64,000 bases of DNA, from contig NW_024105087.1 of NCBI RefSeq assembly GCF_003945595.2, positions 4,655,001 to 4,719,000 of the forward strand. The letters are read 5' to 3'. This document shows, in pieces, positions 11,501 through 23,908 of the stretch. Position numbers and translations under genes: made by a program. Under the pieces are notes generated by a model, which made no database searches, had not been told where the DNA came from, and was given only the letters and a program-made list of their open reading frames with translations. Source of the stretch: Pipra filicauda. Taxonomy: Eukaryota > Chordata > Aves > Passeriformes > Pipridae. Every line of letters begins with the position of its first letter. The first letter of the stretch is position 1.

Positions 11501-14500
11501 ATGCTGCATTGGTCTACACAAACTAGCTCGGGACAGAGCTACAAACACAATAAATTACTCCAGAAGCTGCAGTATAAATATTACTCTAGTAATGACTTCA
11601 TATTTGCTAGGAATCAGAACTTTTTATGAGGATGCAATTATACTTTCACAGTACTTTCAAAGCCTCTGCAGTTTTACAAAGGGTTCACACAAAAAGAATT
11701 ATTTTTTTTCCAGAATATGACTAAATCTATGCCCAGCATCACTTGTAAAAACCAAAGCTCAGCATTTTCAATGCAGCCAGAACTTGATCTTCATATTGCA
11801 CACGTAGAAGAGAGCTCATAAAACACATACTGGGCAGAAAACGCTGAATTAGGAAGCAAAATTTTTAACACAAATAAACAATTCTGACCCAAAAATACAG
11901 CTTCCAAAATACAGAAAGACACAGTAAGAGAAACATTTATGGCTGCTTATCTTGTTCTCACTTTTCTTCTCCAAATATTTAGCTGGTGGCCACAGAGGAC
12001 AGAAGCCTTTGCTAGATGGGTTTTTCATGTGAGACTACTGACTGTTCTTACATTCATAGTGTTCTTTTTTTTTTATATAAAACCAAGCCAGAGCTATTCA
12101 ACAGCCAACAGCTCAAGAACGCCTATTTAATAATTACATCTCCTCAAACTCATCACAGGTGAATTGCTCTTATTAATCCTGCCAGGAATTTGAGCACATC
12201 AAGAATGCACAAGTACTGCACCATGCCTGCAATGTTGCCTCTCTCCTTGCCAACACAACAAGGATTCTAAGGGGCTGTAGATGAGGCTGTGGATGTACAA
12301 TGACTTTAAATGACCTCTGAATAACTCACCATGTATATTATCCTTTGTCCTTTCACGCATCTGCCACGCTCCATCCCAACACACAGCAGTTGAGAGAGAG
12401 AAGGAACATGACATTAAGGTCATAATGGCTGCATTGCATCCATAACTCTGTGCATGTTTTACTTGTTTTCCCCCTTTTTTATGGCTGGGAAATGACTGCC
12501 CCAGGAGCTTGCAGCTAACCTAATGCCTGTACAGCAGTTAGCATACTGCTGTCTTGAGCCAGCTTGACCTACACCCTAGTGCAGGGAACATGAATGTAGT
12601 GGCTGATGTTGCCAGTACTGTGGATGCTTCTCTCTAGGAGAGTCACACTCTTCACTTGCAGTCAATGCTCCCTGCTCTTTCCAACACACACAACAGCAGA
12701 GGAAAGGTGAGCAGAGGAAAAGCTGGCAGTATTACACAGTTATTCAGGTTTCTGCTCCTGTTGACAGATTGTGAGAAGGAAAGACACTTTGGATAAGAAC
12801 AGTTCACAAAGACATAGGCACAGAGCTATACCCCGTTAACAAGCCTAGAAGAGGAAGGAGGCAAAATCTTTCGCCCTGTGGTAACAAAATACTTCCCACC
12901 ACTTCATATAATATGGGTTCATATGCCATACCCATTAATGCAGTTGAATTTACTGCTGTCTTGGTCTCTTTTCCACCTTTCCGCTGGCACCATTCTCCGT
13001 GTCTTCTGTTATTGATTTGGCATTTCCATTTATTCTTCTGCAGGCTATTCAAATTATTTTAATACAACTCATAAGAATCACACTGAAAAAATGCTCAAAG
13101 GTTTGGAAGATATTTGTCTGACATTCTACTCCCATATTCTACAGCAATAATCCTGGATATTTTCTGTAAGATTGGAAGGGGAGCCTGCCAAATACTGAAC
13201 TAGACTAGCAGGTGGTACAGAGATAGTTTTTCCATCAGCAACTCAAAAAAATACAGCAGACACAAATATTTCATGTGATATGTTCACAGGTCACACCTGA
13301 CACAAGGTTGTAAATTAAGTCCACTCCTTTTCAACAAGCACAGACTGACATGTGGTAGAATGAAATACTGATGGATGAAATGCTTTTAAAGTGAAACTAA
13401 ACAACTGGAGATCCCCCAAAGGCAGACATCTGCACTTGAATATTTTATATTGATTTCATCTTCACTTTTTAAATGTGCCAATGGCCTTTTCCAAGGCCAA
13501 TTCAGGCTATTGGAGGAATACACACATAGGTACAGCACAAGGCACGTCCATGTCTTTAAAAGCATTCAGAAAGATAGCAAATCTTTACTTTCCAACTAAC
13601 TTAAAAATATATATTATTTTTAAGACTATCAGTCCCAAATGTCTAAGAACCATGTCATGTGATCCCAATATTCTAACATATTGCCAGGGAATAATCTTGG
13701 TGGAAGGGCTGTGCATTTTTGAAGCATCCAAGCTTCATTTTTCCCTGGTAAATGAACAAAAAGCCTACCTTTTTATTAAAAGAAAGATCAGAGTTTCTCA
13801 TATATATGTGACACTTAGCTTAAGGCATTAAAAAAAACCAAATACTGCAAGAGTTGACAATGCTACATTTCAATATAACTTAATTAAAATACTAATCTTA
13901 GGGGCTGTGGGAATCAGTAAAGACAAATCAAGGATGAGAGAGAGGGGATATGAATCAGAATAAGAACTAATAGTATAAAACCTCATAATGTTATCTGAAT
14001 TTAATAAGGAGTGAAAACATTCTGCAAATCGATATCCTTAGGAGACAAAAAAAAAAAAAAAAAACACAAAGGAAAAAAAAAAGATAATCAACAACAAGAA
14101 AAAAAAGCAAAGGTGGGAAAATTCCCTTTATGGGCATTTCCAGTAATGTTTATAAAAGTAAAAGGTGATCAAGGGGTTTCACTGCAAAATCTGTAATTCA
14201 AAGTGAAGATCTCAGCATTTTCTGGAAAAAAAATCCAGGCTCCTTGAAAAGCAGAGAAGGTGAAGAGTTGAAGTGTTGACTATTAGAGGTCATTTCTGAC
14301 CTTTGTTTGTATGTAGCTGATCACATGACAAATAGCTTTTGGAAATACACTAAGGCAACAGTTCTCCAAGGGGAAATATGTTGCACATTCCATCACCATC
14401 ATCAGTAACAGATAATAAGTTTTTTCATTTATAATATGTTGGAAATTTAATATAAATAGGGCTTGTCTATTAGGCTGAGGAGCCGAACACAAGTTTCTCA

Positions 14501-17500
14501 GAGGAAATTGTGCTCTAAGCTCCTCTGATACAAGTCTGATAAAAGTACAGTTAGGGTGTAACTACACTAATCTCACTGGAGCTCTTTATATTTTACATTT
14601 ACTTGGCTAGATGGAGTTCTGAATTTCTCTTTGTGCACTTTAACACTTACACAGTGACGAACATAAGAGCAACCAACACAATCTTTCAAAAAAACATGCA
14701 ACTGTAGTAGCAAGATACAAAGCCAAGACACTACTAAGACAAATAGACAGATCTTGAAATGTTTCAAGTGCTTTAAAAAACCCAAAAATTCCTTTATCCC
14801 AGTACTTTACTTCTCTCCATAACTATATCAAAGCCTTTTTCTCACATGACTTCTACCAAAATTACTAACTCAGCTTTACAAATCTCTAATTGCCTAGAAC
14901 ATTAACTTTGTTTTTATGATAATCAAAATATCCCAAGTTTTTTCCTTACCTGCTCTTTTCTGTGATGAATATTGATAAGGACTTCTGTTCTCCAAATGCT
15001 ACTTTTCCTGACTATTTTTATAAGGTTTTTGACAGTTAATTTAACTTTGATTGTTATATGTTAAGTTTTAGATGTGGTTTCTGATTTCTCATACAAGTTC
15101 TACAGTTAGGAAGTATGCATTCTCCTCAGCAGACATGGCTGAATTCAAAATACAGTCATATGCTCAAAGCATCTGCCTTAATGACCAATATTAACTGGAG
15201 AGGGCCCGCACAGAAAGCCTAAGTATTTACACATCAAGGCCCCAAATTTCAAACTGCACATGCTTCACATATGTTTACAGGACTACATCCCTAATTCCTA
15301 CACATACAAAGCTTTAAATACGTGTTAGTACATTGTATTATGTGCCTGAAGACACCTGCAGATACTTTTTGTGGAGCTGTAGCTTCAGAACAAGACCTTG
15401 AAGTCCTTAATTTCTGTTAAACACGTTTAACTATTTTGGCCTAGTAGTATTATGTCAGCTGGGAGGAAAATTTCTCAAGCAACTCTCTCTCTATGACATA
15501 TCTGAATTTTTTTGTTTCATATGCTGTCTCTGAAAACCTCCTATTTGTACTGATTAGCCATCCTGAAACTTAAATTGGTAAGAACAAAGCTGGAGGACGT
15601 GACATATGTGCACTGAACTCAGAAAAGTCCACTGAACAGGGCCCTTGGTGCATGCTTGAAATACCACACAGCAATATCAGTAGCTGCAACATTAAGATAA
15701 AGACATCTTCATGACTTGAGGGACAAATTATCAAGTCACACTGCTTGTAGACAGGAGTACCCCTGTATTCCAAAATTAGCACTACATATACTACTAAATG
15801 TAAAATTGCCAAGAGTGGGGATTAAGAAGCTCAGCTTCTTAAAAGTGATTTTTCTACATATACAACAATTTTAATAATGTTAATGGAGAGAGGAACTGGA
15901 CTGCCATGACTATCAGCTAATTGTATTAACATGTACACAACAACACAAAAATTTCATGCAACATCTGTTCGTTACAGACATATTAACAAAATTCTTTACT
16001 TGTACAACTCTATCAACTATCATAAATCATATAAACTTTGCTGTTGCTAGCTTATTTAAAACTTTCATTATCTACAACTAGCAGGTTACCTATATGACCC
16101 TAAACACAGTAATTAAAAGAAAAGAATATTAATAAAAAAAATTCATATGGTTTTACGCTTCACTGTGAATTCAAAAGTCACCCAGATCTATTCATATATG
16201 AAAGGTTTAGTGTCACAGTTTCCAAAGTCCACACATTAAACCAAGATGAAGGCTGTCTTGCTAGCAAGAATTACCTTTGGACAACAGGCCTTAAAAGCCA
16301 TAACAAATTAAATACATCATAGTAGTAATACAGAGAGATTTTAAAGTTCTACATAAATGCTAAAATAAATTGCTTCCACTGGATGTCCACAAGTGGAAGT
16401 CCAGGGTGGGACTCTTCATGCCACAAATGTCCAGCATATGGCTTCTCCCCTTGGGAAACCCTTTAGATTGCAACAGAACACATGTTCTCTCAGTGAACTA
16501 CTAGGCACTGCTTTCTGCCACTCACCTCACTTCAAAGCAGAGTCAAATAGATTTAGCTGACACCTGTTTAATTCTTTCCAGCAGCTTCTCCAAGGATGAA
16601 AATGGCATGCCCCCAGAGCACTCATTTCATCACTGTTACATCAGCCTCGTGCCACTGCTGCCCACCAATCAGTGTGTGCTATGCATTTCCTTCTCTGCCT
16701 CATCTGCAAGTAACAGTTCTATCTCCTTACAGAACAGTAAAAACACTTCAGGGACTTGGATCTACACCTTATTGGTGCAATAGCATCAGGAGTAAGATTT
16801 GGCCACTGATAAAGGCCAAATCACGTAAGACCTGCTTGAAGTCTACAGACCAACTTGAATCTCTGGCTTCTTTTTAAAGCCATTGACCCTCAGTTTGTGT
16901 TGGTTGTGGTGGCTGCACTGACACACATCTAGATAGTATTAGGGGTGAAAAAAAAAATATAAACCTTTTTGGAGCAGAAAATTGGCTACCGTCAAGAGTA
17001 ACAAGGTTTCACAATAACTCTATTGAGATTACACGAGAAATCTAAAAATTCCTCATCTCCCAAAGGTATAGCAAAACCACCCTAAAGAAATTATCAGAAT
17101 CAAAAATGACTTATTATGTAAGAAACACGCATTGAAATTATTAGCAGACTTAAGATAGTTAAAACTAAAGAGTATTTTTATAAAGACCATTTGCTTTTCA
17201 TCACTATTCTCAGGATTTATTTTCCTGTCCAAGGATAAAGAGATACATGTCCAAAAATTCCATGAGGACTCATCACAATCTTCTTCAGTTATCTCAGAGA
17301 CACATAGTAACTTCTCCTTTCCCCCACGCCAAATCAAAAAGGTGCAAAACATTAGTTAGAAAAATCGGTGTAAAATAGTGGATTTTACAGTAGTAAAACA
17401 GATTTTACTATTTTAAATAGTGCTCAGAATTCTGCATATGTAGGATCATTTAAAAATTATTTTGCTATAATAAAACTTGCACTGAAACCACATTCCTGAT

Positions 17501-20500
17501 GTGCTCCATCTGATAATTATACAGTGCTAAAATATACACCTGAAAAACTCATTATAAGATGACAGTAGTATGCTAATGTGTACTAAAAATTACAAGAAGT
17601 TTTAACAATAATATTCCTTCCCTCCACCCCCCACCAAAAACAGAAAAAGGAGGGAAAAAAAAAAATCAGCATGCACTTTGGCATTAAGCATTTTTTGGCA
17701 TTTGGCATTTTTTTTTGCCAAGGAGTATCATTTAATAAAATACATTGTTGACTCACCACAGTATGTGCTATGTCTCATCTATAGGAAATAGTTCAAAGGC
17801 ATCAACTTCATGCATGGGTTGCCATAGCTGATATTTGAGTCTGGCCTGCTGTTGGTACAGGTTTCTAATACTAGCCCTAAGCACAAAAAAAAAAGAGAAA
17901 GAAATATTTGGGGTTTATTTTTCAAATCTGATAGAAACAGAAAATTTCAGAAAACTAAACTAACCCAGAATATCAGCATCTGCACACCATATAGCAAAGA
18001 CTTAAGATTTTTCTCTGATTATACCATAGTGCATCCAGTTCAGGCAGTATCTGTACCATAAATTTCCCTTCTTCCATGCAAAGAAGAAAGGTTAGAGAGA
18101 GAAAATAGTGCAGAATGAAGTGCTGTTTAAGTGGGGCAGGTGTGTCATGGTTATTCCCCTACCAGCACAAAAAGGGGAAAAAAAAAAATTAAAAAATCAA
18201 GGCCCTACTTCTCAGGAGCACATATTCAAGTCTGTTCAAATTGCAACAGATGGTGATGAAAAAAGTCATAAGACTGTTCTAAAATAATTATTTTTGTTTC
18301 TATACTATCTTTCTCAGGTCAGATCTTCAAATTTTTCTTTGGAATAAGGAAGAGCAGAAACTTTACCTATAACAAGCTGAAATATGTACACAGTCATCTG
18401 TCATCGATACCTGGGAATGGAAATTAAATTTGACTTGTGACATTATTAACAGCTTTAAAAACTGTGTGATATGGACACATATAGGCATAAGAAAAGGCCT
18501 GAGAATTACTGCTATTTATCAAACTAGCATCCTCTTAAACAACAAAACGTTACAAAAGAAGTTCCACTGCCAAAGTGCATGAGAGACAACCTCAAAAAAT
18601 GTGGTAAAAAGCAAATGCTGTGGTATTAAGACAGTGAATAAAAGGTGGAACAATCAAACACACAGTGCTCTGGTGTCTCACCACTGAACAAAACTGAGAG
18701 ATTACTATTAAGTGGAAGGTTTGGGCAACATTTTCTTACCCCTGTACCACAACAGGTTTTCAAATATCTTAGAAGAGAACTGAAACCTTGTACTAAAAAT
18801 AGAAGATTAAAAATCCTCATGAGAAAATCACTACTTAACAAGAGAGGCCCGACTACACTTCACTGAACTGGGTCCAGTGAACTCAGGTTTCCTGAAACCC
18901 CACCTCAAATTGCAGTTCTTAATTTCCTAGATTACTGACCTCTTAGGGTAGAATCCTGGTGAAGCAGCTACTGACTTGACTGGAAGGCTCTTCTGAACCT
19001 CCAGCTTTTTTCATGACTTTACATCCCTTCTGTAGAGATGAAGCCGAGGAGAACATACCACCACCACTGGTGAATTCATACACCAAATTCTTCCTTAAAA
19101 AATTTCATTTTATAACAAACAAATAAGACTGGAAAGTACTGGGACCTGAATTTCCTGTTCTTCCCTTCTAACAACTGGCCAAGACAGATTCTAAAGCTTG
19201 CTAACAAAGCTTACAGCTATCAGGCTAAAACACAGTACAGCAACTCAAGGACAGCTGTGTAACTTTTGCAAATAGTGGACAGGGGATTGTGAAGTTCTGT
19301 CCCATCCCCTGTACTGCTTTTTATCTCTACTTTACTCTCACTATCACAAATAATAGAAAGGTAACATAGCCCTAACACCTGATATTTCACACTAATTAAA
19401 ATTGTATGCTGTTTTCAGTTTTAGACCATCGGTTTCAGGCGGTTAATCGAGTACAAAAGATTTTGTTTCTGTGAGAGACTTTTTCTTATATCTGCCTCCA
19501 CAGATGGTGCTGCCAGAAGGGGGAAAAAAAAAAAAAAAAGGAATTCACAGCAAGTGCAGCATTTTTTTAATTTTGACTGCTGCCCTTTCATGAAGGCTCA
19601 TTTTTCTTGCAAGTAGTCTTCAAAACCGTAAGTGTGCAAGAATCACAGATAAGGGTAGCAGACGATGAGCATTGAAAGCCAGGTTATATCCATATTCAGT
19701 ATTGTTGTCCAATAATACAGGGAGAGACTGTCTCTCTCCTTTACTCCTGATGACATAACAGAGCAGTAACTGTGGTAATACTGCAATCACTAGGCTTTTA
19801 GGACATCATTTCTAGTAGTGCTATTATAAGCTCAAAATGTAATCAGTGGAATGGGAGGGGTTACGGATATAGAACGCTTGCCATAAAAACAAACAAACAA
19901 AAAACCACTTCACTTTGATTTGAAAATTTATCAACAAGCTGGTGATATTTTCTGTAATTTGGAATTGTCTAAAGAACTGGGTAGTTTTTACTGAACAATT
20001 TAAGAGGTTACCAATTTTAAAGCTGGAGATCTTTCCCTAAATGCAGCTTTTCTGTCTTCCAAGTCTTAACAAAACTATAATGTCATCTGCAAAAGCAATG
20101 CTAAAACCATCCTCCTTTGGGCATCCTTTAGCTCTTCCTTAAATTGGATGAGTTTTGCAATGGACTGCAAACTACAGACGAACTTTATGACATTGTCCAA
20201 TACCATGGCAGTGAAATTTTGATAACTCTCTTTGCTTTCACAAGCCAGATCCCAGAACTGTAACACTGCTTGATGGTATATTGATCCAGTACTGTTAAAC
20301 CTCTAAAAAAGGGCTGCAAACATGCCAAGCACTGACTGTGGAAAAAAGAGGGAAAAAAAGCCCAAACCTGCAAGAAAACACTCATCCCCAAGGTCTGCTC
20401 ATAAAAATGTGTGTGTGCACTGAAGGAGCTTTTTAACAATGAGAAGGACGTTTTTCAAGCAGGCAGAGAGGCAGCTGAAGGTAACTTATTTTTCATGGTA

Positions 20501-21799
20501 AGTGATTTCTGTCCTTATCCTATTTAGGATAATCCTAATACTCCTCAACAAAACCATAATTACAACAGGACCCTGACAAATTATGCATGTTCTGAAACAG
20601 CAGGAGAGAACAATGCACACGAGTGCAGTTTATTGAGAATCAGAGAAAAAGAATATTGTTTAATGGCTGAGGTCAAATCACCTTTGTCATTCACATCTGC
20701 ATCCCTGTAAGACAAAGTCATTAGTTGAGCCTATTGAAAAGGTATTTCTATGCCACCTTTCCTAGCAGGAAGAGAGCACACAGCAGGAGGACCACAGAAG
20801 AAAATATTACTCCAGAGTATTCCTGACCAGTGACTACCCAGCAGTGTTTTGAAAGAGGGTTAAAATACGAGAGGTTTGGTGCACTCCACTTTTCCCAAGG
20901 CATAGGGGCCAAAGACAGGTTACATGTGAGCAGAGACAAACAGCCCTGTGCAGTACCTACACCATCCTGTTCTCTTTTTCTGAAGCTGGGCTCTCAGGAC
21001 AAGCTCTGTGTCCTCCAGCAAGCTGATTGCAGATTCCTCTGATAATTTACAATATACTAATTTGTATTTTCCTGCTAATAAATCTCTACTCTATGCCATC
21101 ATTTTCTTCAAAATTTGTATTTTTATAGCATCAGTTTGTCTCTAAAAAAGTCTCCGGCAAAACTCACAGTGAACATACCAGAGGAGGGGAAGGTTGCACT
21201 GAGGATATCATGAAGCTATGCAGCAAAAAGAGCCCATGTAAACAAGCTTACAATCACTCTGTACATGAATGCTGTGAAACATGTCCATCATGGTTCACTG
21301 GAAGCACCACCGGCTTATTAAACAATGCTCTAACACTTAATTATCCAAGTCAAAATTTGTATTATTTTTAATAATGTCTCTCTGCTGTAAAAAACAAAAC
21401 CAACATTTCTTCCTGTAGAAATAGCTTTGCTGTCAGAGGATTTCCCTGCAAAGCAACATTGATTTCTCTGCAGCATCTACAGATAATTAATTCTCTTTTT
21501 TAAAATAACTGGCCTGTAGCTTGCTGTAAACACTTCCCCTGAAAGCTCTTGTTGGTTCTGTAAAACCCAATGGGCCAAGTTGTTCACTGGCACCCAAGTA
21601 ATGTAGAAGAGTGATGATTAAAGGCTACTTTGTTAAAAACAACCCCCATCCCCACATCCGACAAGGTTTGTCAAACACTCACTTCTCCCCACACAGACTT
21701 TTTTTTTTCCTATTCAACCACTCTGCAAAAGGCCAAGACTTCTGCCCTCTCAATCTCCTATAGTTGCTTATCCTCTCTTTCTTTTTATTTTTACACATT
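11501..21799. other. Gene-free AT-rich stretch
   Basis: About 10 kb with no supported exon. It contains homopolymer runs (18 A at 14,047-14,064; 16 A at 19,524-19,539) and one short inverted repeat at 16,373-16,399. Open frames of up to 118 codons (13,475-13,831 plus) have random-looking composition. I recognise no transposon here, though ancient diverged repeats could be missed by eye. Confidence 0.5.
16373..16399. repeat. Short inverted repeat, 8-bp arms
   Basis: CTTCCACT at 16,373-16,380 is the exact reverse complement of AGTGGAAG at 16,392-16,399, with an 11-nt spacer. It could form a small hairpin but could also be chance in 64 kb. Confidence 0.6.
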
Positions 21800-22380
21800 C
21801 GAATTTCATATGGCTCTGTGTGGACCACATAACCCACATAACGTACACATTTCTACCGAATTGCAAGCCAAGACACCTCCTTCCCCCCAAAGCCCCCAAG
21901 CAGCGTTAGAGGTGATGAGGCTGAGTAAAACACTACTGTTTACATGAGCCAGCTGGTAAAGCACTATCACACTCCCATCCGTGATGTGCCCCCTGCCCTG
22001 CTCCCACGACCGCCGGTCACCTGCAGCGCCCAAACATTAAAGATCATACACACCCGAACACAGGAAAATGATGGTTCTCTGGCCACAAAAAGGACAGGTG
22101 CAGCCTTCTTGCTTCAGTTAGCAATTTACTTCATTAACCTGTGTGTCTCTCTCTCCCTCTCCCCTGTTTTGTTTTTTTTTTTTAAACAGCAATCAATATT
22201 CATCACCCCACCCTGCGAAAGCAGTTAGTCAAAGAATATTAGCATCAACACCTACCATTCCTTGCTTGCGAGCTATTCTCCTCGTCCAGAAACCTTTTCC
22301 CCAAACTGCGACTTTAGGTGGTATTTTTAAATCACATTCCAAAGAGTGCCGAGGAAAAAATGGGCTATTTATAATAATAG

Positions 22381-22429
22381 AAAAAAAAAAAAAAAAAAAA
22401 TGATAGATAATTAAAAAAACAAAAAAAAA
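22381..22429. repeat. A-rich simple repeat
   Basis: Twenty consecutive A at 22,381-22,400, followed by two more A-rich tracts to 22,429. It lies inside the CpG-enriched candidate promoter region. It creates low-complexity open frames on the opposite strand that should be ignored. Confidence 0.95.
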
Positions 22430-22724
22430 GATGGGCAGCTGGTTTAGAGGTAAATCACGGTTTTCCTTTAAAGAACCAAATAAAAGCCTGGGGGGGAAGG
22501 GGTCGGTTAGTTTTAGCCAAGAACGCAACAGGGAGGCAAAATAGTCAGAACAGAAAAAGGGGAGGCAAAATGTCTGATAATAATGAAATAAAAGGGGAGG
22601 GGGGGGGAAGAGTGGCTTGCTGAATCACGCTCTTTCACTGCCTGGAAACCATTGTGCAGCGTGATGCTGGCTGTACCATTGTGGAACCTACCAGAGGAGA
22701 CAGGCAGAGCTTGGGGAATGGGGC

Positions 22725-22738
22725 TGCTATGGCAACTG
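22725..22738. promoter_or_regulatory. X-box (RFX-type) motif
   Basis: TGCTATGGCAACTG contains the half-site ATGGCAAC and, on the minus strand, GTTGCCATAGC, close to the palindromic RFX consensus GTTGCCATGGCAAC. RFX factors bind such sites in ciliary and neuronal promoters. The motif lies about 13 bp from a CRE. Binding is inferred only from sequence. Confidence 0.5.
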
Positions 22739-22751
22739 AAAGGAGCACACA

Positions 22752-22759
22752 TGACGTCA
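22752..22759. promoter_or_regulatory. Full cAMP response element (TGACGTCA)
   Basis: An exact palindromic CRE, the CREB/ATF binding octamer. It lies in CpG-enriched sequence just downstream of the X-box. A full CRE near a start site is typical of cAMP- or activity-regulated promoters. Here the promoter itself is unproven. Confidence 0.6.
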
Positions 22760-22960
22760 AAGCACACAGAGGTCTCGCAGGGGGAGGGAGAGAAAAATCT
22801 AATCTGCAGCCACAGCTACGGTATCTCCTGGAGAATCAGGGGATAGAGCAGACTGCAAAGGGAAGCTGAATAGCCTTCTGTAGCACTCACCAGCAGCAGC
22901 TCAGACATCTGCAGCATCAGGCAGCTAGGCAGCGCAGAGAGAAGGTAGTAACAGCAGTGT

Positions 22961-23507
22961 AGATCTGCTCTTTTGTTTACTTTAGCTGCTTACAAAGGCA
23001 TAAATGCCCATCACCCTAAAAAAACCGTCCAAATCCTTAAAATTCAATTAAGTATCATGCTTGGGAGGGGGATAAAAAGATTTAAAAAAAAAAAAAATCA
23101 CAACAAATCTCCTTCACAACTATAGAACACAGCTATTGCTTGCATAAACAAGCAGTGCAACTCCTGGAGTCCCTTAGGAGCCCAAAGACTTGCTAGAGAT
23201 TTCCCCATTAACAATATGTTGTGCCCACTACTAGAATGTCCCAAATCTCACTTCTAAAAAGTCTCATTGCACAGAGGAACTATTGCATTTTGAGCTCATA
23301 GAATCAAGTAGAGTTGGTGATGACTTCTAATGTCCCCAAGTGGAAAAGTTAAGCAGATGACATTTGTTCTGCCTACGTCAAACTACAGGATGTCTCCTCT
23401 CTTCTGACATTAAACAGCAACAAAAGTACACTGGAAGGCTACTACACTTCCATGAGACTAGACTTCCATGAGATTTAGGCTGGGATAAGAGCTAGTCAGA
23501 AATATTA
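22961..23507. other. Gene-free stretch before CR1
   Basis: No gene recognised. A weak CR1-3'-end resemblance at about 23,297-23,340 (a 'catagaatca' start and a degenerate 'gttggt..gac' block) is too diverged to call. Confidence 0.5.
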
Positions 23508-23908
23508 TCACAGAATCATATGATGTTTTGGGTTGAAAGGGACCTTAAAGACCATTTAGTTCCAACTCCCCTGCCCTGAGCAAGGACACCTTCCACTAGA
23601 CCAGGTTGCTCAAAGCCCCATCCAACCCAGCTTTGAACACTGCTAGGGATGGGACAGCCACAGCTTCTCTGGGCAACCCATGCCATTGCCTCACCACTCT
23701 CACAGTAAAGAATTTCTTCCTAATATCTAAGCTAAACCTACCCCCTTTCAGTTTAAATCCATTCCCTCTTGTCCTGTCACTACACACTCTTGTAAGAAGT
23801 CTCTCTCCATCTTTCTTGTAGGCTCCCTTTAGGTCCTGGAAGGCTGCAATTAGGTCTCCCCAAAGCCTTCTCTTCTCCAGGCTGAACAATCCCAATGCCT
23901 TTCCTTAT
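23508..23908 (-). mobile_element. CR1 LINE, minus strand, about 400 bp
   Basis: A well-preserved CR1 3' region on the minus strand. On the plus strand it opens with 'tcacagaatcatatgatg' and 'gttgaaagggacc' at 23,530, then shows the 'ctagaccaggttgctcaaag' block near 23,596, 'cagtaaagaatttcttcc' near 23,702, 'cttgtcctgtcactacac' near 23,768 and 'cttctcttctccaggctgaac' near 23,867. The minus-strand frame of 99 codons at 23,596-23,895 and its plus-strand shadow are products of the element and do not represent a host gene. It is truncated and has no reverse transcriptase. Confidence 0.95.

Larger units (their letters stand above)
21800..22960. promoter_or_regulatory. CpG-enriched candidate promoter / 5' exon region
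   Basis: Against AT-rich, CpG-poor surroundings this 1.1 kb has a visibly raised number of CpG dinucleotides (for example around 22,000-22,025 and 22,640-22,800). It contains an RFX-type X-box and a full CRE within 35 bp, long G-runs near 22,594-22,611, and plausible splice donors on both strands. The plus-strand donor is AAG|GTAGTA with GT at 22,945-22,946. The minus-strand donor is CTGCTG|GTGAGT, with GT corresponding to 22,889-22,890. No coding sequence is recognised, so the region would be a promoter with a non-coding first exon, or an enhancer. Direction and target gene cannot be decided from the sequence. Confidence 0.4.

Noticed and set aside
22860..22925. Minus-strand ATG frame (MLQMSELLL...) ending at a good splice donor
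   Set aside because: Only nine codons precede the donor and the peptide matches nothing I recognise; kept only as part of the promoter candidate.
23297..23341. Possible extra CR1 3' end on the minus strand
   Set aside because: Only a short 'catagaatca' start and a degenerate downstream block resemble CR1; too diverged to call by eye.
23596..23895. 99-codon minus-strand frame
   Set aside because: It lies entirely within a CR1 3' region and is not host coding sequence.
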